Part shown: one piece after another, positions 32,346 to 40,128 of the stretch
Numbering within the stretch: position 1 is the stretch's first letter
How the letters are laid out: each line of letters begins with the position of its first letter
Assembly: GCF_003261635.1 (NCBI RefSeq)
Contig: NZ_QFXK01000033.1
Coordinates: 62,001-126,000, forward strand
Direction: 5' to 3'
Length of the DNA: 64,000 nt
From: Kribbella monticola
Lineage (GTDB): Bacteria > Actinomycetota > Actinomycetes > Propionibacteriales > Kribbellaceae
The notes under the pieces: model-generated
What the model was told of the DNA's origin: nothing
Databases searched by the model: none
The model's input: the letters and a program-made list of their open reading frames with translations, nothing else
Translations under genes and position numbers: made by a program

Positions 32346-33319
32346 TACAGCCAGCTTCGCTTAGCTGCTTGGAACGCCAAGCCGGTACGGGTGTCCACAC
32401 CGGCCAGCGACATCAGCCGATCGAGCCGGCGCTGCACCGTACGGCGACTGATCCCCAGCTGCGACGCGATCGACTTGTCCGGTACGCCGGCGACCATCAG
32501 CGACAACAGGAACCGCTCGGAGTCGTCCAGACCGTCCGGCCCCTGCTGATCACCGCCCTGCAGCTTCACCGGCGTCGCTTGTTCCCAGTGACTCTCGAAG
32601 AGAGCAAGCAGTGCGTCGAGCAACTGTCCGCGGCCGATCACTGCAGCAGTGGGTTCGCCGATACCCAGCTCGTCGTCCCGGACCAGCGGGCAGATGGCAG
32701 TAGCCCGGTCCACGATGGCCAGCCGCACCGGCAGCGCCAGGAGCGTCCGGGCTTCCTCACCCCAGCTGACCCCTTCAGCGATGCTGTCCAGCTCACCAGG
32801 CGTCTCCAGCAGAGCCCGCTCGTAAATAGCGCGATACCGTACGCCGCGGCTGAGCGCGCCGTACTCCTCGGTGTTGTCCGCGCCCTGCATCGCCAGCGGG
32901 TTCGCCCGGCAGAACCAGAGGATCTCCTCCCGGGCCGAGTTCTGCAGATCGCGCAGCCGGTCCCGCAGCGTGGTGGCGCCCACGATCACCTCGACCAGGT
33001 GGTGCGCGTCCCGGCGACTCGCGCTGGCGCGGAACTCCTCACTCAGCGAGGCCACGGTCTTGCGAGCCGACTCCAGGGACTCCTGCCGGCGCAGCAACGT
33101 CGTACCGAGGGCAACGTCGGGCGGCAGCGGGCGGAACACCGGCTCGTCACCGGGCTGGATCGCCACCAGGCCCTTCGCATGCAGTCGTTGCAGCACCTCG
33201 TCGGCCTCGTGCTGCGACAGCTCCGCGACCTCGGCCAGCTCCGCCGACCTCGCCGACGACAAGCCGACCAGCAACCGGTAGGCCTGCTCCTCGCGGGCGT
33301 CCAGCAACCCGTCTTGCAT
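32345..33319 (-). CDS. TrmB-like N-domain plus LuxR-type HTH regulator
   Basis: 324 residues. N-terminal winged helix (QAYRLLVGLSSARSAELAEVAELSQHEADEVLQRLHAKGLV) followed by a coiled-coil region (ESLESARKTVASLSEEFRASA), then a PLD-like sensor segment, and a C-terminal LuxR-like HTH (LLSLMVAGVPDKSIASQLGISRRTVQRRLDRLM). This layout is common in actinomycete regulators located beside subtilisin genes. ATG 33319 is chosen for GGGAGGGTGAG upstream; a GTG at 33352 is the alternative. Likely controls secreted proteolysis; unproven. Confidence 0.85.
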   Translation of the reverse strand: MQDGLLDAREEQAYRLLVGLSSARSAELAEVAELSQHEADEVLQRLHAKGLVAIQPGDEPVFRPLPPDVALGTTLLRRQESLESARKTVASLSEEFRASASRRDAHHLVEVIVGATTLRDRLRDLQNSAREEILWFCRANPLAMQGADNTEEYGALSRGVRYRAIYERALLETPGELDSIAEGVSWGEEARTLLALPVRLAIVDRATAICPLVRDDELGIGEPTAAVIGRGQLLDALLALFESHWEQATPVKLQGGDQQGPDGLDDSERFLLSLMVAGVPDKSIASQLGISRRTVQRRLDRLMSLAGVDTRTGLAFQAAKRSWL

Positions 33320-33535
33320 CCCGGCCTCACCCTCCCGTGCTCGAAGCTCCACCTAATCAGGGGATCCAGCGCACTGGCGAGCATTTTGTCCACCATTCGG
33401 CACAGCTGGGCCAACTGACCTCGCTGGCACTCCTGGCACCGGAGTGCCATCACGAAACTGCTCGCGCACCGTCACTACCGGTGAAGGATGCAATCGCGAG
33501 ACTCCCGCCCGAGCCGCCATCGAGAGAGAACCACC

Positions 33536-33736
33536 ATGAACTGGACTGACTACGCCGGTCTCGCCGGCCTGGCCGCCGCCGCCGTTCTCGCCGCCTGGAT
33601 GCTGCTCGGTGCGGGCAACACCACACCGCACCGGGGTGATCACCGGCATGCCGCCGCCCACCCCGCCCTCACCACCCGGTCAGGCCGCCACCGAGCGCCC
33701 GCTGTCCGCATCCTCCAGCGGATCCGCTTGCGGTGA
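33536..33736 (+). CDS. Possible small membrane protein
   Basis: 66-residue ORF. One hydrophobic segment (YAGLAGLAAAAVLAAWMLLGAG) is followed by a basic tail. GAGAGAG lies about six bases before the ATG. The last 57 bases overlap the 3' end of the opposite permease gene, where the tail may merely mirror that sequence. No relative recognised; real expression uncertain. Confidence 0.35.
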   Translation: MNWTDYAGLAGLAAAAVLAAWMLLGAGNTTPHRGDHRHAAAHPALTTRSGRHRAPAVRILQRIRLR

Positions 33737-35557
33737 CTCCACGCTGAGTTTGCTCGCCCGGTAGTAGGTGAGGCCTCCGAACGCGTACATGCCGAGGCCC
33801 AGCAGAGCCATGCCCGCGATCACCGGCCACTGCCAGGCGGGAGCGGTGTAAAGGGCGAGGAACCAAGCCTTTGCGTCGACGTGGTTGAGCTTGAAGATCG
33901 CCGGCACCACGGCTTGCGGGATCAGCGGGATAGCGCCGAAGCCCAGGCAGAGGCCGGCCAGCGTGCGTCTCCACTGGGGCAACTGGGCGAGCTTGGCCGA
34001 CAGCGACGACGCCGCTGCCTGCTGCCCCGGCTGCCGGCCGTGCCGGAGCAGGGTGAGCAGCTCCGGACCACGCCGCTCCAACCGACGTGCGGCCAGCCGA
34101 CCGAAGTACCACCAAGTCAGTACGCCGGAGGCGAGGCCGACCGGAATACCCCACCAGGCCCACGCGAGCGCTGCGAGCAGGGCAGGTGCAGCAGCGAGCG
34201 AGATCAGGACGAGCATCACGTAGACGAGGCCCATGGTCTCCCCTTCGTTCTCGCCGGAATTCAAGGGGTTGCCGGAGCGCTTGTGCGCGTCCGTCGTCGG
34301 CACCGCCGAGTAGACCGACGAGAGCATGATCAAGCCCGCAGCCCCGCCCAGTAGAGCCGGCAGGGTGCTGAGCACCAGCGGCCAGGCGCTGGAGATGCCG
34401 GACCACCAGGTCAGCAGCAGGGTGATCAGCAGGGCGGGTGGACCGAACACGAGCAGGAAGGCCCGCTGGCGAGCGCGCACGTCGAGTCGGGTCGCCCCGG
34501 GTGTCATCACGGTCATCCAGAGCGCGGTGCCGTCGGCGCCGTACAGGTTGGAGAACATCGCGCCGCCCATCACCACGGCAGCGGCGCCGGCCCACGGCAG
34601 CATGGCCTTCCAGCCGACGGCGAGCGGCATCAGGCAGAAGAACAGCCCGTAGCTGATCGCGAAAACCGCGCGGTGACCGTAGAGCAGGTCTCGTGTCCAC
34701 GACCGGACCTCCTTGGCTCCAGCGGCTCCGCCAGCATCCGTAGCGGTCAACGCCCGACGTACGCGTACGCCGCTGCGCGTAGCCGTAGTACGGCGTACCA
34801 GTAGGGCTGACCAGGCAAGGAACATCAATCCGTTGAGCAGCGCGAGCCCAGCCAAAGCCAGGACCGTCTGCAGCCAGTCGCCATGTCCAGCAGACTCCAC
34901 TGCCGCCAAACCCCAACCAGACGGTGCGATCCGAGCAGCATCCGCCACTGTGCCCTGCACATCAGTACTGATGAACGCAGCGATCAGTGCCCACCCCTGC
35001 GCAGTGAACGCGAGAATGAATGCATTGACCAGCGCAGCCAGTACTGCGCCCGCTCGCACCTGCAGCAACACGCCGTAGATCGCGACAGCGAGCCGTGACG
35101 CCAGCACGAACGAGACCAACTGCAGCACCACCGCAGGCAACGCAATCAACAGTGCGCCCACAGACAGTTGACCGCCGACCACCACCAGAGACAGGAGCGC
35201 GACGAAGCTCACAGCGGGCGCGAAGCCGGCCAGCGCGGCCGCGAGCAACCCACCCGACAACGCACGCGGTGGCAGCGGCAGCATCGTGAAGTACTCCGGC
35301 TTGAGCGTCTCGTCGCCACCGCCCGCGAACAGCGGACCGACGATCCAGCCGAGCGCCCATACGGTGACAGCTACCGCGACCAAGTTGGCATCAGCTCCCG
35401 CCGCGGCCCAGATGGTCGCACCGGCCAGCACCAGGCCGAGGAAGGCGCCACCGGCGACCCAGGCGACCCGATTCTTGTCCCGCAACGAGTGCCGCAACGC
35501 GGCCAGCCGCATCCGGACCAGCGTGTCCGCCGTCGCGTAGGTTAGACCGACAGCCAT
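33680..35557 (-). CDS. ABC exporter permease, large ABC-2-like membrane protein
   Basis: 625 residues from ATG 35557, rich in hydrophobic segments (at least ten) in two halves joined by a polar stretch around 275-300. No catalytic motif; the pairing with an upstream ATPase identifies it as the permease. It overlaps the ATPase stop by 16 bases. The longer frame upstream is a shadow of the ATPase gene. Relatives in actinomycetes are uncharacterised; substrate unknown. Under the TetR regulator of the same operon. Confidence 0.85.
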   Translation of the reverse strand: MAVGLTYATADTLVRMRLAALRHSLRDKNRVAWVAGGAFLGLVLAGATIWAAAGADANLVAVAVTVWALGWIVGPLFAGGGDETLKPEYFTMLPLPPRALSGGLLAAALAGFAPAVSFVALLSLVVVGGQLSVGALLIALPAVVLQLVSFVLASRLAVAIYGVLLQVRAGAVLAALVNAFILAFTAQGWALIAAFISTDVQGTVADAARIAPSGWGLAAVESAGHGDWLQTVLALAGLALLNGLMFLAWSALLVRRTTATRSGVRVRRALTATDAGGAAGAKEVRSWTRDLLYGHRAVFAISYGLFFCLMPLAVGWKAMLPWAGAAAVVMGGAMFSNLYGADGTALWMTVMTPGATRLDVRARQRAFLLVFGPPALLITLLLTWWSGISSAWPLVLSTLPALLGGAAGLIMLSSVYSAVPTTDAHKRSGNPLNSGENEGETMGLVYVMLVLISLAAAPALLAALAWAWWGIPVGLASGVLTWWYFGRLAARRLERRGPELLTLLRHGRQPGQQAAASSLSAKLAQLPQWRRTLAGLCLGFGAIPLIPQAVVPAIFKLNHVDAKAWFLALYTAPAWQWPVIAGMALLGLGMYAFGGLTYYRASKLSVESPQADPLEDADSGRSVAA

Positions 35558-36294
35558 GTCAGCCCTTCCGCCCCGCGCGTCGACGCGCCGACCAGCGACA
35601 CGAACGCATCCTCCAGCGACCCGCCGGCCTGCACCTCGAAAACGGTGCCCGAGGCAACTACTTTGCCGTCGGCGACCACCGCGACCCGATCGCAGAGCTG
35701 CTCGACCAGGGCCATCACGTGACTCGACATCACCACCGAGCCGCCACCGGCGATGAACCTGTTCAGGATGGTCCGGATCGTTGCCGCCGACACCGGATCG
35801 ACCGCCTCGAAGGGCTCGTCGAGCACCAGCAACCGCGGCGCGTGCAGCAGCGCGACCGCGAGACCGAGCTTCTTCCGCATCCCGGTCGAGTATCCGATCA
35901 CCTGCTTGCCGTCCTCGTCGTCCAGTTCCAGTACTTCGAGGAGCTCCGTCGTCCGGGCCGCGACCTCGTCGGCGGGCAGGCCACGCAGCAGACCGAGGTA
36001 GGTGAGGACCTCGCGGCCCGTCAACCGCTCGGGCATGCCGAGGCCGTCCGGCAGCACGCCGACCAGCCCTTTGGCCCGCACCGGCTCGGCCCACACGTCG
36101 ACGCCGAAGATCTTCGCCGTACCGGTGTCGGGCCGGAGCAGACCGACAGCCATCGACAGCGAGGTGGTCTTGCCGGCGCCGTTCGGGCCGAGCAATCCGA
36201 AGAACGAACCCTGCGGTACGACGAGGCTGAGGTCGTCCACCGCCTTCTGCGGACCGAAATTCTTGCCGAGGCCGAGCAACTCCAGGGCTTCCAT
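35542..36294 (-). CDS. ABC transporter ATP-binding protein
   Basis: 250 residues: Walker A LLGPNGAGKTTS (about 34-45), signature YSTGMRKKLGLAVAL (a variant with STGM instead of SGGQ), Walker B LLVLDEPFEAVDPVSA and switch His in MSSHV. Its ATG lies inside the TetR stop (ATGA), so it is translated coupled to the regulator. Energises the following permease; probable exporter or resistance pump. Confidence 0.9.
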   Translation of the reverse strand: MEALELLGLGKNFGPQKAVDDLSLVVPQGSFFGLLGPNGAGKTTSLSMAVGLLRPDTGTAKIFGVDVWAEPVRAKGLVGVLPDGLGMPERLTGREVLTYLGLLRGLPADEVAARTTELLEVLELDDEDGKQVIGYSTGMRKKLGLAVALLHAPRLLVLDEPFEAVDPVSAATIRTILNRFIAGGGSVVMSSHVMALVEQLCDRVAVVADGKVVASGTVFEVQAGGSLEDAFVSLVGASTRGAEGLTWLSV

Positions 36295-36884
36295 CAGTGG
36301 CTTTCCTTCCGGGTCGCGCGGTCGAAGAGGCCGGCCAGTTCCTCGCCGTACGCGGTCAGGTCGAGGTCCTCGTCGCGGCTGAGCAGCAGCGGTACGGCGT
36401 CGATCGCGGCCCGGATCGTGGTCGCCATCACCCGGGTGTCGAACGCGCCGAACTCGCCGGTGTGCTGGCCCCAGTGCAGGACCTTCTCGACGTCGGAGAT
36501 CGCCTGGGCTCCCTGCGCGGCGTACACACCGTCGTCGGCCCGGATGATCTCCAGCAGCGCCCGCAACGCGTTCGGGTGCTGCTTCATGAAGTCGAGGTTG
36601 CTGGTGATCAGCGTGCGCAGCCCCTGGGCCGCGGTCGGCTGCGCGACGATCTGCGGCTCCATCAGCGCGACCGCGGTCTTCGCGACCTGCTCGACGACGG
36701 CGGAGATCAGGCCGGCCTTGTTGCCGAAGTGGTACGAGATCACGCCGACGCTGACCCCGGCCCGCTCGGCGATCCGGGCCATCGACGCCTTGCCGATCCC
36801 GGCCTCGGCGATCACGTCGACCGCGCACTCGGCCAGTTGCGCCCGCCGGGCGGCCTCGATGAAGGTCTCGTTTTCTGAACGCAC
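36294..36884 (-). CDS. TetR-family repressor
   Basis: 196 residues from GTG 36884. The HTH is AEAGIGKASMARIAERAGVSVGVISYHFGNKAGLI (about 26-60), a typical TetR N-terminus; the C-terminal ligand domain is all-helical. There is no ribosome site; promoter elements place transcription start at or next to this GTG, so the mRNA is probably leaderless. A TTG six bases earlier is the other candidate. The gene leads an ATPase-permease operon that it most likely represses. Confidence 0.88.
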   Translation of the reverse strand: MRSENETFIEAARRAQLAECAVDVIAEAGIGKASMARIAERAGVSVGVISYHFGNKAGLISAVVEQVAKTAVALMEPQIVAQPTAAQGLRTLITSNLDFMKQHPNALRALLEIIRADDGVYAAQGAQAISDVEKVLHWGQHTGEFGAFDTRVMATTIRAAIDAVPLLLSRDEDLDLTAYGEELAGLFDRATRKESH

Positions 36885-36919
36885 GTTCAAAATTTAACAC
36901 GCTTCTTCAATCGTGTCGA
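36876..36919 (-). promoter_or_regulatory. TetR operon promoter and palindromic operator
   Basis: On the minus strand TCGACA (36914-36919) and TAAATT (36891-36896) are 17 bp apart, a good -35/-10 pair. Transcription would start about seven bases on, at the GTG at 36884. The palindrome TGAACG-TG-CGTTCA (36876-36889) covers this point and is a likely TetR operator. Confidence 0.65.
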
Positions 36920-36931
36920 TGATCTAAGGTA

Positions 36932-36945
36932 TGGGAGCGCTCTCA
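36932..36945. promoter_or_regulatory. LacI-type operator-like sequence
   Basis: TGGGAGCGCTCTCA fits the LacI-family pattern TGnGAGCGCTCnCA exactly. It lies 22 bases before the GNAT start at 36967 and 48 bases from the TetR start, so it could affect either gene. Confidence 0.55.
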
Positions 36946-36966
36946 CATCGCTTCTGGAGGGATTCA

Positions 36967-37569
36967 ATGCCTGAGATCCGGCCGTACCGGGTGGACGATC
37001 GGCCCGCCGTGGGCGACATCTGCGTCCGCACCGCCGACAACGGCGGCGACTCGCGGTCGCGCTTCCCCGACCTCGAGCTGATGCCGAGCATCTTCGCGTT
37101 CCCGTACGTCGAGCTGGAGCCGGAGCTCGCCTTCGTGCTCGACGACGGCGAGCGGGCCGTCGGCTACATCCTCGGTTGCGCGGACACACCCGCGTTCGCC
37201 CGCCGGTTCCGCGCCGAGTGGCTGCCCCGCGTCCCGCAGTACGGGCCGTTGACGGGGCCGCCCCGGACACCGGCGGAGGAGATGATCGGCCTGCTGCACG
37301 ACCCTGAGCGACTCGTCGTCCCCGAGGTCGCGGACTACCCGGCGCATCTGCACATCGACCTACTGCCGGCCTATCAAGGAGCCGGCCACGGCCGTGCCCT
37401 GATGAATCGCTTCCTGACCACCCTGGCCGATCGCGGGGTCCCGGCCGTCCACCTGACGATGCTCACGAGCAACACTCCGGCCCGCGCCTTCTACGACCGG
37501 CTCGGCTTCCACCACATCCCCGTCCCCGGCGTGGACGTGGTCACCTACCTCGGCCGCAGTACGAGCTAG
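36967..37569 (+). CDS. GNAT-family N-acetyltransferase
   Basis: 200-residue acetyltransferase. It opens IRPYRVDDRPAVGDICVRTADNGGDSR; the acetyl-CoA motif LPAYQGAGHGRALMNRFL lies near 137-154, then HLTMLTSNTPARAFYDRLGFHH. The long insertion between the strands (ADTPAFARRFRAEWLPRVPQ) recalls the acetyltransferase-like domain found beside O-GlcNAc hydrolases. ATG 36967 has GGAGGG upstream; an ATG at 36931 lies inside the LacI-type box and is less likely. Substrate unknown. Overlaps the convergent nitrilase stop by four bases. Confidence 0.85.
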   Translation: MPEIRPYRVDDRPAVGDICVRTADNGGDSRSRFPDLELMPSIFAFPYVELEPELAFVLDDGERAVGYILGCADTPAFARRFRAEWLPRVPQYGPLTGPPRTPAEEMIGLLHDPERLVVPEVADYPAHLHIDLLPAYQGAGHGRALMNRFLTTLADRGVPAVHLTMLTSNTPARAFYDRLGFHHIPVPGVDVVTYLGRSTS

Positions 37570-38393
37570 ACCGTGGTGCGGTTGGTGGAGCGGGGGTCGG
37601 TTACTCGGCGGGTGCGGTAGATGTCGCCTTTGAGGGCGGTGGCGCGCCAGGGGCGGGCCAGGTCGAGGGGGATGTGCAGGTCGGGGTCGTCGCGGTCCAG
37701 GTCGGCGATGACCAGGTCGGTGCCGGAGACGAGGGCGGCGTAGGTGCCGTTGGGGTTGATCAGTCCGGACGGCATCAGGTGGTTGGTCTGCGCCGGCAGC
37801 GACATGGCGATCCAGTAGGCGTTGATCGCGGCGTACGCGCGGGCCTTCACCTCGAAGATCGAATCGACCGGGTACGCCGACAGCAGCAAACATTCGACGC
37901 CGAGCCGTTCGTACTCCGAGAACAGGTGCGGGAAGTTGATCTCGACGCAGATCGCGAGCCCGAACCGGTAGCCGTCGACGTCGAACACCACCGGCTCGAA
38001 GCCGGGACTGTAGTACTGCGTGATCTCGGTGTGCGAGCAGAAGCGTTTGTCGTACCGATCCACGATGCGGCCGGTGTCGGAGATCACGTAGAGACTGTTG
38101 TGCGGCCGGTTCGGCGGGGTGAGCGGATGCGCGGAGCCGAGCACGACCCACAGCTTCAGCTTCGCGGCGAGCGCCATGATCTGCTCGAGCTCGGAGCGGA
38201 CCACGTCGAAGTCGACGTCGGCCCAGTCCGCGATCTGCTCCTTCGCATACCCCGACAGCAGCCCCTCCGGGAACTGCACCAGCCGCGCCTTCCCCGCCGC
38301 GGCCTGCTGCATCAACCGCCGGACCTCGGCCCCGTTCTTCCGCGCGTCAGCCGTGATCTCCGGCTGGGCGATCGCAATCCGTATCCCCGTCAT
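37566..38393 (-). CDS. Nitrilase-superfamily carbon-nitrogen hydrolase
   Basis: 275 residues. The Glu-Lys-Cys catalytic triad is present: E43 in FPEGLLSGY, K116 in YDKRFC and C149 in LAICVEINFPH. Segments VLGSAHPLTPP and LLLSAYPVDSIFEVKARAYAAINAYW are usual for aliphatic amidases or carbamoylases. It hydrolyses a C-N bond in an amide, nitrile or carbamoyl compound; substrate not determinable. ATG 38393 or GTG 38396 may start it. Confidence 0.88.
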   Translation of the reverse strand: MTGIRIAIAQPEITADARKNGAEVRRLMQQAAAGKARLVQFPEGLLSGYAKEQIADWADVDFDVVRSELEQIMALAAKLKLWVVLGSAHPLTPPNRPHNSLYVISDTGRIVDRYDKRFCSHTEITQYYSPGFEPVVFDVDGYRFGLAICVEINFPHLFSEYERLGVECLLLSAYPVDSIFEVKARAYAAINAYWIAMSLPAQTNHLMPSGLINPNGTYAALVSGTDLVIADLDRDDPDLHIPLDLARPWRATALKGDIYRTRRVTDPRSTNRTTV

Positions 38394-38449
38394 CACCCAA
38401 CGGTCTCAGGCCGCACCGACAGATTCTCCACAAGGGGTGGGGAAAGCAA

Positions 38450-38479
38450 AACTCCCGGCCAGTTTCCTGGCCGGGAGTT
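38450..38479 (-). terminator. Rho-independent terminator of the tRNA-Leu gene
   Basis: AACTCCCGGCCAG (38450-38462) and its exact complement (38467-38479) enclose loop TTTC. Read on the minus strand the stem is followed by TTGCTTT, a U-rich tail, ten bases after the mature tRNA end. Confidence 0.85.
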
Positions 38480-38489
38480 CGAGACGCTG

Positions 38490-38573
38490 TGCGCGAGGGG
38501 GGAGTTGAACCCCCACGCCCTTTCGGGCACACGGACCTGAACCGTGCGCGTCTGCCTATTCCGCCACCCGCGC
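38490..38573 (-). tRNA. tRNA-Leu (anticodon CAG)
   Basis: 84 bases on the minus strand. Acceptor arms GCGCGGG and CTCGCGC pair, the anticodon loop reads TTCAGGT, the long variable arm TGCCCGAAAGGGCG marks a class II tRNA, and the T-loop is GTTCAACTC. CCA is not encoded. It serves CUG codons, the most used leucine codon in such GC-rich genomes. Confidence 0.95.
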
Positions 38574-38807
38574 GCATGGTCACCGATAGCCTCGAAAACT
38601 GCTACCTGCAACCGAGGAAGAACGTTAGCACGACCTGAGGCAGACTCTGACATTGCGGGTTCGGTCGAACCTCCCGATACGATCGATCGTCGTACCCGGT
38701 GTGCCCACCACACCGGTGGGCGCGGCGTACGGCGAGCCTGTTGGAGCCGCCGGACGGCAAGCACGATCGTTGGCTCCAGCCGACGATCGAAGAGTGGAGG
38801 AGGACGC

Positions 38808-39626
38808 GTGCGACCGCTGCAGCGCTTCGAGCGACGCCTCGAGGGCATCGTGAGTGGTGTCTTCGCGCGCGCGTTCAAGGGCGACGTGGAGCCGATCGAG
38901 CTGGCCGCCGCCCTCAAGCGTGAGATCGACAACACCGCACGGATCCTGTCCAGGGACCGGCGGCTGGTGCCGAACCACTTCACCATCGAGCTCGGCCCGG
39001 AGGACTTCGAGCGGCTGAACGCGTACGGCCGGACCCTGAACCACGAGCTGGCCAACGAACTGCGCGACCACGCCGACATCCAGCGCTACACCTTCTCCGG
39101 CCCGGTCGAGATCGAGCTGACCCAGGCCGACGATCTGCCGACCGGCAAGTTCCGGGTGGTCAGTGCGACCATCGGGAAGCCCACCCGTCCCCGGCCGCAA
39201 CCCCCGCAGCCGTATATCCCCGATCCGAACGAGGGCCAGACCGTGATGCAGAGCGCCCCGGTCCCGCCGCCGCCCGCGCAGCCGATCCGGCAGGGTCACC
39301 CGCAGGTGATGCTCGAGGTGAACGGCCGGCGCCGCCCGATCAACCCGCCCGGCGTCGTACTCGGCCGCGGTACCGACGCGGACATCCAGATCAACGATCC
39401 GGGGGTCTCGCGGCGGCATGCGGAGATCCGGTTGATGCCCGAGGGCCCCGGAGGTGTCAGGGTGGTGCTGGTCGACCTGGGCTCCACCAACGGCACGCTG
39501 GTGAACGGGCGCCGGGCCGCCGAGGCCGAACTGACCGACGGATCTACCGTGAGGATCGGGAACACCACCATGACGCTGCGCCTAGCGGACGAGCCGATCG
39601 CCCAGCCGCCCAGCAGCGGGTGGTGA
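38808..39626 (+). CDS. fhaA: FhaA, FHA-domain protein with DUF3662 N-terminus
   Basis: 272 residues. The DUF3662 domain occupies 1-120 (FERRLEGIVSGVFARAFKGDVEPIELAAALKREID), then a Pro-rich linker (PRPQPPQPYIPDPNEGQ), then an FHA domain at about 180-265 with GRGTDADIQINDPGVSRRHAEIR and LGSTNGTLVNG. FhaA reads phosphothreonine and in mycobacteria binds MviN to control peptidoglycan synthesis. GGAGGAGGA precedes GTG 38808. First gene of the fhaA-pknB operon. Confidence 0.95.
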   Translation: MRPLQRFERRLEGIVSGVFARAFKGDVEPIELAAALKREIDNTARILSRDRRLVPNHFTIELGPEDFERLNAYGRTLNHELANELRDHADIQRYTFSGPVEIELTQADDLPTGKFRVVSATIGKPTRPRPQPPQPYIPDPNEGQTVMQSAPVPPPPAQPIRQGHPQVMLEVNGRRRPINPPGVVLGRGTDADIQINDPGVSRRHAEIRLMPEGPGGVRVVLVDLGSTNGTLVNGRRAAEAELTDGSTVRIGNTTMTLRLADEPIAQPPSSGW

Positions 39627-39636
39627 CCACACTTCC

Positions 39637-40119
39637 ATGTCGGAACTCACGCTGACCCTGATCAAACTGGGGTTCCTGGCCCTATTGTGGATGTTCGTCC
39701 TGGCTGTCTTGTCGGTGATCCGGTCGGACCTGTTCGGCGCCAAGGTGGACAGCCGCGCGCTGGCCGCGCCGGTGGCCACCAACGGCCGGTCCCCGAAGCC
39801 GGCCAAACCGGTGAAGAAGCGCAAGGGCGTGCCCGGATCGGTCACGATCGCCGACGGCCCGCAGGCCGGTGTCGGCGCCACCTTGAGCTCGGAGCCGGTG
39901 GTGATCGGCCGCGGTTCGGACTGCCAGATCCGCCTCGACGACGACTACTCCTCCACCCGGCATGCCCGGGTGTTCCAGTCCGAGGGCGAATGGTGGGTCG
40001 AGGACCTCGGCTCCACCAACGGCACCTACCTGGACGGGCAACGGGTGACCCGGCCGGTGCCGGCCGAGATCGGCGGTTCGATCCGGATCGGCCGTACGAC
40101 GCTGAACATCGCGAAGTAG
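39637..40119 (+). CDS. fhaB: FhaB (FipA-like), membrane-anchored FHA protein
   Basis: 160 residues. One N-terminal membrane segment (TLIKLGFLALLWMFVLAVLSVI, residues 7-28), a basic linker (KPAKPVKKRKG), then an FHA domain at 85-150 with IGRGSDCQIRLDDDYSSTRHARV and LGSTNGTYLDG. It binds phosphorylated partners of the division and elongation machinery. Sits 10 bases after fhaA and nine before pstP. Confidence 0.95.
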   Translation: MSELTLTLIKLGFLALLWMFVLAVLSVIRSDLFGAKVDSRALAAPVATNGRSPKPAKPVKKRKGVPGSVTIADGPQAGVGATLSSEPVVIGRGSDCQIRLDDDYSSTRHARVFQSEGEWWVEDLGSTNGTYLDGQRVTRPVPAEIGGSIRIGRTTLNIAK

Positions 40120-40128
40120 GCCCCGTCC

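Noticed and set aside
35558..36094. N-terminal extension of the exporter permease frame
   Set aside because: It is an Arg/Gly-rich shadow of the ATPase gene; ATG 35557 gives a normal membrane-protein start.
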